Shown here piece after piece: positions 32,098-42,125 of a DNA stretch of 64,000 bases; the first letter of the stretch is position 1, and each line of letters starts with the position of its first letter. The translations under genes and the position numbers were made by a program. The DNA comes from Symbiodinium natans (taxonomy: Eukaryota > Sar > Dinophyceae > Suessiales > Symbiodiniaceae): assembly GCA_905221605.1 (NCBI GenBank), contig CAJNDS010000280.1, forward strand, positions 312,001 to 376,000, written 5' to 3'. The notes beneath the pieces are model-generated. The model was given only the letters and a program-made list of their open reading frames with translations. It had not been told where the DNA came from and searched no databases.

Positions 32098-32864
32098 GGG
32101 TTTAGGGTTTAGGTCTAGGGTTTAGGGTTTAGGGTTTAGGGTTTAGGGTTTGGGGTTTAGGGTTTAGGGTTTAGGGTTTAGGGTTTAGGGTTTAGGGTTT
32201 AGGGTTAGGGTTTAGGGTTAGGATTCAGGGGATCAAGCGATTCCTGAAACTAGGCCACCAGGCCCAAGCTTTGGAAGGGGCAGGTGGCAAGGCACAGCTG
32301 TAAGAGCAACGGCTAGACCCCAGAGCCCTAAACCCTACATCCTAAACCCTAAACCCCAAACCCTAAACCCTAAATCCTAAACCCTAAACCCCAAACCCTA
32401 AACCCTAAACCCTAAACCCCAGACCCTAAACCCTCAACTCAGGATGCTGTCTTACTGATCTCTTGCAGATTGGGAGCCCCGATGTCGAGGGTACCCCCAC
32501 GATCTTCATCAAAGTCGTCAAAGAGCTGCTTCATGCGGACCACCTGACAGGGCTTTGGGCATTGACGGCTGAGGGTTTGGATTTGAGGGTTTGCGGCAAA
32601 GCTCTTACGTAAGCGTTGAGGTGACACGTGGCATGTGCCTCTGTATGCGGCGTTTGGCCGATGAAGTTCTGATCCGGGTATCAATACGAACCTTTGGTGT
32701 GTCGGCAAGACTCACCATCCCCAGCTGATTTCAAAATGTCGAAAGCGGTGGTGTCAACCTGGACAAGCTTCTCACGTGTAACCCTAAACCCTAAACCCTA
32801 AACCCTAAACCCTAAACCCTAACCCTAAACCCTAAACCGTAAACCCTAAACCCTAAACCCTACA
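32098..32864. repeat. Telomere-like arrays (32098-32228 G-rich; 32328-32437 and 32780-32864 C-rich)
   Basis: A minus-strand frame of 89 codons in the spacer (32439-32708) contains FDDFDEDRGGTLDIG, superficially like an EF-hand loop, but it is isolated and is noted under rejected items. Confidence 0.92.
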
Positions 32865-32989
32865 GGCAATGACCCCAAGAAAGCAGGGCAGCTCTTGCCA
32901 CAGCTGCCGCCGTAGCAGCACACAACAGAAATCTAGCGGCCTCCTCGACAGCCAGGTTCTCTTCCCGGGCCTTGGCTTTAGGTCACGGT

Positions 32990-33080
32990 TTAGGGCTTAG
33001 GGTCTAAGGTTTAGGGTTTAGGGTTTAGGGTTTTGGGTTTAGGGTTTCGGGTTTAGGGTTTAGGGCTTTGGGTTTAGGGC
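32990..33080 (+). repeat. TTTAGGG array
   Basis: About 12 units with TTTTGGG and TTTCGGG variants; abuts a MITE family 2 copy. Confidence 0.93.
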
Positions 33081-33081
33081 A

Positions 33082-33194
33082 ACTACTGTTTGCTTAAGAA
33101 CCCCCGAAAAACAGTCAAATCATCATCCCGCTTTTGCCCTTGCAGGGAATGCTATTCTTGTGTCTTTGGGGGGCTCTTAAGCAAGGTTTACTGT
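33082..33194. mobile_element. MITE-like family 2, copy 4
   Basis: Left ACTACTGTTTGCTTAAGAAC, right GGGGCTCTTAAGCAAGGTTT; interior diverged. About 113 bp. Confidence 0.65.
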
Positions 33195-33362
33195 CTTGTG
33201 GGGTGCAGAAATCGAGCTAAAGGATCAGAGCTTCGCCCTGACTGCATCAAACCTTCGTAGTTGCCTCTCCAAATGGGTGCAGATTCAACTGATACCCCAA
33301 ACAAAACCCAACTGTTCTCCAAACAGCCTTCAGCTTTCCCAAGGCTTTCACTTGACTCCTCG

Positions 33363-33760
33363 GAGTTTAGGGTTTAGGGTTCAGGGTTCATGGTTCAGGG
33401 TTTAGGGTTTAGGGTTTCGGGTTTGAGGTTTGGGGTTTGAGGTTTAGGGTTTAGGGTTTAGGAAAAAAGTTTAGTATTTAGGGTTTAAGGTTTAGGGTTC
33501 AGGGTTTAGGGTTTGGGGGCAGGACTTCCCGCTGAGGATTCCGGTCGAACAAGGCACCAGCTTGTACAGCTCCCACAGCTCAACCGTCCGCGGCGGCTCT
33601 GGTGCCTCACTCGTTGCCGTTGAACCCAGGGTTTTCGCGCTGCAGGGTTCGATCGGCTTGGGGCTTTCGGGTTTAGGGTTTAGGGTTTAGGGTTTAGGGC
33701 TTAGGGTTTAGGGTTTAGGGTTTAGGGTTTAGGGTTTAGGGTTTAGGGTTTAGGGTTTAA
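33363..33760. repeat. TTTAGGG arrays (33363-33516, 33667-33760)
   Basis: The first is degenerate with TTCAGGG and TTTGAGG variants. The second is near-pure. Confidence 0.92.
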
Positions 33761-34282
33761 GGTCTGAGGTTTGGGGCTTAGGGGTTTAGGGGTTGAGGGT
33801 GTAGTGTCCGGGGTTAGGGACTAGTGTTCTGGGTGAATTGTTCAGTGCTTAGGGTGTAGGATTTGTTCACATGATGAAACAAGGGAAGGCCCGTCCCTCT
33901 TGGATGAAGCATTTACCCGGAACCACACCTGCAGGTTTTAAGGACTCATCCTCCGCCTGATGTATGAAAGCCCGGCACCTAGCAGCCGTACAATGAATCT
34001 CTGCTTGTGGCTGTTCTTGGGGGGTTGGGTCAATGCTAGGGCTTCGGGTTTACGGCTTGCGGTTGCAGATGCCACAATCTGGTCCGGGACTGCGGTGCCA
34101 ATCCGTAAGCAAAGTGTAACAGCAAACTCCCGATTTCTTCGAACGTTGTGGGTGAGGGGTTGCAAAAGAAAACGCAAAAGGTCCACTTGCGCTGTACAAG
34201 TCCGGAGGAACGGCTGGCCCTGTGCCTCGACGTTTGCAGACCAAAGTGCACCCTGAAGCCTTCCGTTGCACTTTGCTACAGG

Positions 34283-34597
34283 CTTAGGGTTTAGGGTTTA
34301 GGGTTTAGGGTTCAGGGTTCAGGGTTTAGGGTTTAGGGTTTAGGGTTTAGGGTTTAGGGTTTAGGGTTTAGGGTTTAGGGCCTACTTGTGGCCTCAGCTG
34401 GCCGCAAGCCGCAACCTCCAAAAAGAACTCTTGGATCCCGGCCGGTCGGCCGCTTGTCAGCCGAGTGAAGCCCAGTGGCTCTTCGTGCGAGTGCCTCGAC
34501 GCTCGGGATTGTCGACTTGGGGGATTCAGCGTGCCGGGGTTTAGGGTTTAGGGTTTAGGGTTTAGGGTTTAGGGTTTAGGGTTTAGGGTTTAGGGTT
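34283..34597 (+). repeat. TTTAGGG arrays (34283-34381, 34538-34597)
   Basis: Last dense part of the archipelago. Confidence 0.95.
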
Positions 34598-36689
34598 GAG
34601 GGTTACGCCTTGACATCTTGAACCCCGAAGTCAATCGCCAAGACTCCAAGCAGCCCCTACACCGGAACATCCCCTGTCGGGGCTCTTGAGGGTGTCGGGC
34701 TCGGGCCAGCTCTTGGGCGCAGCGTTTGGGGACTCCGTTTGGCATGCTTATACTTCAGAGCTGGGAGTAGTGAGTAGGGCCTTGGGTCCCGCACAGCATA
34801 GAAAAAACAATCCACAACAAAGCGATGCCTCAATTCCAAAAACCCTCACCCTCGAGCAACCTCGAAGCCATGGCGGCGTGACAAGAACCCACCAGATCAA
34901 CTACAAAAGCCACAGATAGCCGACACAACTTTGCAAACAGGGCAAGTCCACGGGGCAAGTCCAGATGGACCAGACTAAGCTGAATGAACTTTAACAAGAC
35001 GTCCCGAACGCAGGGTGCAAGATCTCCACTCCACTCATGTCGGCAAAAGCAACGCCAACCATGCACAGCGTCGTAGAATGTACGAATCACAGGGCAGGTA
35101 CATTGGTCTGGCGTCCCAGACCGGTATCACAGCATTAAAGGGGTGTCTTCATTGCGCGTGATCACATCTCCCATGAAGGAAAGGGTGCACGGAGGCAGCA
35201 GAAGAACGGCGCCGCAACATCCGCGGAGGCTCTGCTGCACTCTCCTCTGTGACTGCTTCTTGCCGTTTTGGGGGACGATGGGAACCCTTCAAGGCATACC
35301 TAAAGTACAGAACAGGTATGCAAGGGGGCCCAAATCAGGGCCTTGAGCTCGGTTGCTGCTTGAGGTCGTGCTTTCAGAAAATCAAAAGCCTGCGTACAGG
35401 GGGCGGCTGCTGGTTTTTAGTTTGGACGACAAATGAAGTTTAAGCATTGGTTCGAATGATACATTACTATGAACATATCATAACGATATAAGGGTTTAGG
35501 AAAATTCAAAAAAAAATCTATCACTGTTATGCAATACTACAATACTGTACACAGATTAATATACAATGGACATGTTATAATCATATAATCATGATTATTT
35601 GGTAATGCTTTTTCATGCTACAATACGATCATACTATACCAATAAGAAAATACAAGCTATATTCGGAACTTAGGGGCACCTCCCCAAGGAAAGAGATAAC
35701 GCTCTTCTTAGGAGCGGCAACTCCAATATCGAAAGCCGGACTTCACATGGTCAGTTTTCCATGTTGCGGTCCCTTCACAATACATGATGGGCCCCATGAT
35801 AATAGTGACTCGCGCGGGAACCTTCCTGCAGAAACCAGGTGTGTTCAGCCCACGACTTTGCTTTGTCTCGAACCAGTCCCCTTCCGTGCGACATGCGAGG
35901 ATTTTCCAAACATTAGGGCTCTCAGCAGTCGTGATCTTTTTGGGGGCCGGGGCGGGGGGGATTCTGGAAACTCCAGCAAGTCCCAGCACCGTCCTTGACG
36001 GTGGCCAAGTGCTTGGCTCCTTGCCGGTAGCACGAACTCCTGCCAGAGGGATGGGCGCATATGTTTATAAACCTTTTTTTTGAAATTGAAACTGTTCGGG
36101 GGATCCGGAGCTCCCACCTACATTGCCCTACATTTACTGTTCCGTGGTTGCTTGTCAGTACGGTTTGCATGCCTCTGCAGCCTTCTACCTGCTACTCCTG
36201 CTAGCGATGGTCACGATGGTTGCCTTTCTAGCAGAAGTGGTGAATACGCCCCACTATGTGGAAGGGAGTGATGTTTGAGATCCCCAGCCGGATCAAGGCC
36301 ATAGAGATCTAGCAAAGCACTAAGACCCTAAAGCCCCCGGAACCGAAATCCTCTGAAAGCCATGGCATTGGCCTCCTCGACCGGTCGGATCGAACAGCAC
36401 GCACCTCGCCCTCCCGACAGCCTGGCTGGGCTAGGGAAGCTCAGTTGGGGAATTGCGGATGTCGGTTTTAGGGCCTTGAGGCTGAAGGATGGTGGGCCGA
36501 ATTCCCAGTGACTACGGGTCTCGGACTTTGGGGTGTGGAGGGTTCGCCGTGGCTGTGGGTGAGGCTTGAAGCTTGCCATTGCAAGAGAGTTCGAGTTCAG
36601 GGTGTGGGGGACTAGCACCCTCGAAACCTAGTCATGGGAGGTGGTCAAAGTTATGGTCCCTTTTTGGATCCCTGTTATCATACCGCACC
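34598..36689. other. Unassigned spacer with AT-rich island
   Basis: No gene recognised. 35440-35660 is strikingly AT-rich (ATAATCATATAATCATGAT-type words) in an otherwise GC-rich window. The other open frames have no motif. Confidence 0.4.
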
Positions 36690-36940
36690 TAAACCCTAAA
36701 CCCTAAACCCTAAACCCTAAACCCTAGGAATTAGGGTACCCCCAAAAAGGGATCAGAATTACTTCCGAAGAGCTTCCTCGGTGAGCTCCGCAGCTGGAAG
36801 CCGGCCTGCGCTGTGTGTGGGGAGGGGGGGGGGTTTAGGGTTTATAGGGTTTAGGGTTTAGGGTTTAGGGTTTAGGGTTTAGGGTTAGGGGTTAAGGGTT
36901 TAGGGTCTAGGGTTTAGGGTTTAGGGTTTAGGGTTTCGGG
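36690..36940. repeat. Telomere-like arrays (36690-36726 C-rich; 36835-36940 G-rich)
   Basis: The first is enclosed by imperfect inverted words (TCCCTTTTTGGATCCC at about 36656 and CCCAAAAAGGGATC at about 36742). Confidence 0.9.
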
Positions 36941-39900
36941 GTTAGGGTTGGGGGCTGGGGGGGGGGGACCGATTTTCCTTTCGCGTGGGTGTGTCGTCAG
37001 GTGAGGTGGGGCAAACCTTGGGCTACTTGCAGGAGGAGCTTAGGGTCCCGGATTTCGGGGCTCAGCTGCTGAGGGCCTCTGGAGTTGTTACAAGGTCCTG
37101 TTGACTTGGCTTCTAAGGGCTTGAGCGGTCTTTTCTCCCATCCGCCTGCAAGCATGTTCCTAAGCTGGGTGCCGTTGAACCTTAAGAAGGGAAGAGCAAC
37201 AAAAGTACAAAAAGGCCACTTGAGGGCACCTCTTATGAGACTTTATCAAGTGGATCTCAGGGTGAAGGCTTCAGGTTTTTGTGTGGTTGTGGGACTTTGG
37301 GACATAGGCCTTCGATGGTTTCAGGGGCCAAGGGATTCGAGGCATTTGGGCGAATAAGCCCTGAGAAGGGCCGAAGCACTGCCTCTGGCGCGTCCCACGG
37401 CGCCAGGCGACAGGAAGGTCAGCTGGCTTCCTGGCATGGAGCAATGGAGCAGCTTCAGAATCTTTTGGATGTCAGGGCCTCCCCCAGAAGAGCAAAGCTC
37501 TAGCCGCTAGCCCATACCACACCAGAACAGCACTCCTGTGCATCCACACCACGAGTCCCAGGGGCCGCAGCTTTGATGGACAAGCGGTAGGAGCACGGGG
37601 CCACCTCCGCACAACGGCCCATTGCTGGAGTCGTGGCGAAGAGGCCCAAGTTCGCGGGAGACGAAATGGGCTCGGAGTCTCGGAGTCTCCGGACATCAGG
37701 CAACATGACTACAAACCGGGGCAGAAGGGCACCGAGCCACGCAGTGCGCAGCGATCCCGGCGATTCTTCCGAAAGGGTATTGAGGGATGAGGATAGTGGC
37801 CCTATGACTGCATGAAGGCCCAACACGACCCCCGGGGAAGCCTGGTATGACTGGGTACTGCCACTTCCAAGCAAAGAGGGTCAGCCGAGGAAGGCTCGCA
37901 GAAAAGTTCCAGCCTCTGCCCTCGGTACGAAACATCAAACCCATGTCGTTCAGATAAAATGCAAAGCAGCAGCCACTCTGCTTGCAGATAAAGTAGCGCA
38001 AGGGAAGCTGACGAAAAACCCTCATCAAGCCTGACAAAACGTCTAGGCACTGGACGGGCAAAGCGGAGAAGCGGAGACCCCAACACGAGGGAGCTTTCCC
38101 ACACCAACTGAGGCAGAGGCCTCCCCTTGCCTGTCCCGATGGCTTTCCTAGAGCCTGGCGGTGCCAGGGTTTTGTGCAGCATTCCCGGGGAAACCTGGGT
38201 CTCATGACTTCCCTCAGCTCGGCAAATCGCAGTCGATGTCACAACTAGGCATGACACCTGTTCGCTGGCCCAACCCACGGTGGACGCGACCAGCCACTGC
38301 AGACAGCAAGAACCCGCGAAGCGCAGTTTAGGTGCTGAGTTCCCTAGCGGAAAAAAGGTTAACCTTTCGGTTTCAAGGGGATGTATAGTACTCAAAAAGG
38401 TTAAAGGATTTAAAGGTTACCCACCCAGCACGTAAGGCACAGACGAGCACGATGTTGTCGGATGCCCTTCATCTAAACGGCAGGATCCACAGCCCGTGGA
38501 CTTGGAGCCCCTGCCTGTCTTCACATCCCCAAACTACAAACCCCTGAACCCTAAACCCTAAACCCCAAACCCAACAAACCCGAACACTGCCAGCTTCACC
38601 CACCGGGCGCCAGCGTGCCGCGGAGAACTGCGGCGCCCTGCACGTGGAGTGACAAGTTTGGGGCCCAAAGTTGAGAACGAGCACTAGCAGCCCTACAAGT
38701 AACCCCGAAAACCCCAAAACAAACTCCAAGGCCGGCAGGACTAAGGGTTGTCATGCGTTTAGGCTTAACAAGACAAAACTTTTCGCTTCGGGGTCATGGA
38801 GCCCGAAGAGACTGCAACAACTTCACGAGGCTGCGTGAAAGCTTTGAGACTTTGGAAAAGAGAGCTCGGGGCTTCGAGAACGAGGTTTGGGATTCAAGGT
38901 GACAAGCCCCACCTTCTCCCTAAGGAAACAGCACAGACACGCATGTGTATAAGTAGGCCGCATGCCTTGTGGCTCCCTCCGCAGCGGATTCGGGTTCAGG
39001 TTTAGGGGCTGTGGGGTTTAGGGCCATTCAGGGTTGGGGTTGAGGGGATCCAGTTGGGTTCAGGGCAAGATGGGGCTTATTCGAGTTTAGTGTTTAGATC
39101 TCCTTAAGCTCAAGAGTGCTCTGAACTCACAAATGGGAATTGCAGAGGGTAAGGGCCCGGGTTTGCAAGAGCGAATCTCCCAATCCTAAAGCCTCTGCTG
39201 CCCTAAACACAAAAAGTCCCACCCCAAGTTGCCAAACCACAAGCCTCAAAGCCTTTAAACCCCTCCAGCCTGGCAGGGTGATTTGCAGCGCTTGTGGCTG
39301 GTCTTCCTGTGGAAAGCACCCTTCCGGGTTCGGTTTGCTTGGCAAAGGGAGAAGGGCTCAGTGGCTCAGGCTTCTTTCAGGACCCGCCTTCAGGGGCTTT
39401 GGCTCCCTTTTGGGGGGATTTCAGAGCATGCACAATGGACCCTTCAGGCTACACGTTGGTTTCCGAATTTGGGGTACCTTAGTAGGGGTCCCCATGATAA
39501 GGGATACTTTGGGGTCTATTTTGGGGGTCCCCTATTTTCGTCAACCCCCACACATCAGCAGAACAAGAAAGGTGAAACAAGGAGCCTCAACCCTTCAAAC
39601 CCTAAACCCTAAAGCCTAAACCCTTCAAACCCCCTCACCCTAAACAATCAAGCAGGGCACGGCCGCTGGAATCGGAGGTGCAGGTCGGCAGGCGAGGACG
39701 GAAGCGTTGGGGCAATGAGGTGCCTGAATTGGCGAGAGGGGTTTGAGGGTTTGGATGTAGGTCTATTGCGACTATTTTGAGTTCTAGGGTGTTTGGGGCT
39801 GGGCTGATGCCCTCACTGCACACGCGCCATGTGAACACATGTGTCACCAATTCCTTGAAGTTCGGGGGGCCTTCCTGGAGGAAGAGTAGAAGGGTGGGGG

Positions 39901-39956
39901 GGGCAACTTAGGCCTTAGGGTGCCTTTCTGCCTTCCTTCCCGCACGAAAATGGAGG
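36941..39956. other. Unassigned stretch
   Basis: No domain seen on either strand. Long overlapping minus frames at 37500-38395 are open but mutually conflicting. A dispersed element copy lies at 39471-39532. Telomere-like hexa/heptamers are scarce here. Confidence 0.4.
39471..39532 (+). repeat. Dispersed GGGGTACCTT element, copy 3
   Basis: Shares GGGGTACCTT, GGGGTCC, AAGGGAT and GGGGTCTAT in order with 22182-22232 and 25913-25970. Confidence 0.6.
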
Positions 39957-40043
39957 GGTTTAGGGTTTAGGGTTTAGGGTGTAGGGTTTAGGGTGTAGGG
40001 TTTAGGGTTTAGGGTTTAGGGTTTAGGGTTGAGGGTTTAGGGT

Positions 40044-40080
<37 letters not shown>
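39957..40080 (+). repeat. TTTAGGG to TTGAGGG array
   Basis: Begins TTTAGGG with GTGTAGGG variants and ends in a homogeneous TTGAGGG run of about six units. Confidence 0.95.
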
Positions 40081-40081
<1 letters not shown>

Positions 40082-41045
40082 AACAAAAAAGGTCGCTCCC
40101 CGGACCTCCATGCTCTTAAGGCATGTGGGAGTCTTAGGGCCTTAGGGGATGCACAACCCCTTGGGCAACTTGGCCTTTCCCTGCTTTCCCGGTCTCCACA
40201 GCTTCGGGCACCTCAGAGGATGCTGCCGGCCAAGTGGCTCGAGCCGCCCCGGGGCCAACTTCGACTCCCCCCACGAAGCTGCCAAGGAAGTCCGTGGCCT
40301 TTCCTCCGGCTCAGACAGCTTGCAGACCCAACGATGGAACTTGCTCTGTTGTGTGTAGGTTGCCAGGGATCTTGTACTGTCAGCAGCCTACTTTGAGGTT
40401 CTCTTGAACTGGCGAAGCACCTGGGAATGCCTCCAAAGACTACATTCACACTCTGTGTCCAACAGAAGCCCTAACGCTAACTTGCCTTTCCAAGGAGGCC
40501 AAAAAAGTGAACCTGTTGTATCCCTGCAAAGCAAAGAAAAGGACCAACAAAGTTAAGTTAGTTCCATTCCGGCTACGTGGGCCAAGCCAGTAGCCTGGCA
40601 CAACCCTTTCCGGATGGGGTTTTGGATTCCAAGCCACTTGCGCATTACCCAAAACAGGTACCCCGAATACACTAGTCCCGGAAACTTTTCGACCCATAAC
40701 CTTCTGAATCAAGTCTCGCACATGAAGGTCCCTACCCTCAACCCTACACCCTAAGCTTGAACCACGAGCCCTAAAGGCTAAACTGTAACCCCGAACCACC
40801 CAAAACCCTAAAAGTCGTACCATAACCCAAAGGTCTCTTTCACGCCTCGCCTAGCAAAACTTTCCCAGCGCACAGCAGCCTGCAAAAGCTTAGCTTGCCA
40901 GTGCCACCCACAAGGCAATCCACAGCACTCCTTAAAATCCCCAAACGAGTGCTGTTCTGAATTGGGGTCCTTTTCTTCAATCAAAAGTTGACACTATTGA
41001 AAAAAGACCTCCGAAATGACCCTACTTTGGAACAACCCCCAGCCC

Positions 41046-41076
<31 letters not shown>

Positions 41077-41210
41077 AAAAAAAAACATGGCACAAAGCGC
41101 CAAAAGAGCCACGTTTCGGTAGGGCCAGTGGGAGGGCTCAGACCATAGGCCTCGTTGGAACGGCTTGGGCTTGGTGGGCACGGTTTCCGCAGGTCAGCGA
41201 GCGTTGTAGT
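40081..41210. other. Unassigned stretch with C/A homopolymer
   Basis: 41043-41086 is a run of about 24 C followed by about 20 A. No gene recognised. Confidence 0.4.
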
Positions 41211-42125
41211 TTAGGGTTTAGGGTTTAGGGTTGAGGGTTTAGGGTTGAGGGTTTAGGGTTTAGGATTTGGGGCTTAATCACATGTGGACATCCTGCGCTT
41301 CGAGGAAGCATTCTAACGCAGATGAAGGAGGAGGCCCTAGATCTACACCAGGTGGGCATCTTGGCCCCCGTTGTAGCTGAAAAACATCCTGAAGACCATC
41401 TCCCGAAACAAGTATATATAATCCCACGGCTTCAAGGTTTAGGGATTGGGGCTGGGCTTCCCAAATTTTCGGACCCCAGAAGCAACAAGACAAAGGCCCC
41501 TGGGCTCCGGACCTTCAGCAGCGTCGCCGCTTTGTCAGACACCTGCATCTTTCCATACCCCCGGAGCCGTTATACAGAAGGCCTGGATTCGAGGTTCTAG
41601 GTGTGAGGAACATTGACGGGATGATGCGTTAAGGTTGCAAACACCAGATCAGTTTCACGAACATCTTGGGCTGATTGGGCCTGACGGGCCCGGCCCCACG
41701 TGGAATTGCGCTCATGGCGTTCTGTGTTGACCTTTCATGATTCTGTAAATTTCTTGTTGGCACTGGACAGAAATGCAACCGAACGAGCGGGCAAAAACTG
41801 GAGTCGAGCGACTCGCGCCGTTCTGTTTTCCAATGAGGAGATGCACACATCGCACGCGAATTTTGCCATGCCGCTCCCTGCCAAAGATTCTGAACCTGAA
41901 GTCGACCCATTGGCGATCGATGAAGCTTCGTACAAGTCCCTTGAAGCTTTTTCGAATCCCCACGCGTGCCCTTTCCGATTGACTAGCTCCAATGTCAGAG
42001 GCCCAGGAATCCCAGGAGGCCTTCGTCAACTTGAAGTTGACATCCGATCACAATCTGGCTGTCTGTATCTGAAACTCATAACCCTAAACCCTAAACCCTA
42101 AACCCTAAACCCTAAACCCTAAACT
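41211..42125. repeat. Outlying telomere-like arrays (41211-41275 G-rich; 42077-42125 C-rich)
   Basis: Last telomere-like arrays of the window. The sequence between them (41700-42070) is open in three frames; see rejected items. Confidence 0.9.

Larger units (their letters stand above)
12951..34597. repeat. Telomere-like repeat archipelago
   Basis: More than 45 arrays of the 7-mer TTTAGGG or its complement CCCTAAA, mostly 30-200 bp each, separated by roughly 50-300 bp of non-telomeric DNA and a few spacers of about 1 kb or more (one holds the gene at 18035-19792). Orientation switches back and forth, so this is not a single chromosome end. TTTAGGG is the plant-type telomere unit also reported for dinoflagellates. 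Many short frames ending in NPKP are translations of CCCTAAA and are not genes. Individual arrays are listed separately. Confidence 0.95.

Noticed and set aside
32439-32708. FDDFDEDRGGTLDIG as an EF-hand gene
   Set aside because: Single loop-like match in an isolated 89-codon frame that lacks flanking helices and a second hand; possible exon trace but not supportable.
12951-34597. Regularly spaced repeats as a CRISPR array
   Set aside because: Repeat is a 7-mer telomere unit in both orientations with spacers of very unequal length; genome is eukaryotic.
37500-38395. Overlapping minus-strand frames of 124-197 codons
   Set aside because: Mutually conflicting frames without domains in GC-rich DNA.
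41700-42101. A 133-codon plus-strand frame and two minus-strand frames over the same DNA
   Set aside because: All three look similarly protein-like, none has a recognised motif, and the plus frame ends in telomere-repeat codons.
12951-42125. Many 60-160-codon frames ending in NPKP or LNPKP
   Set aside because: The C-terminal peptide is the translation of CCCTAAA repeats and the rest has no motif.
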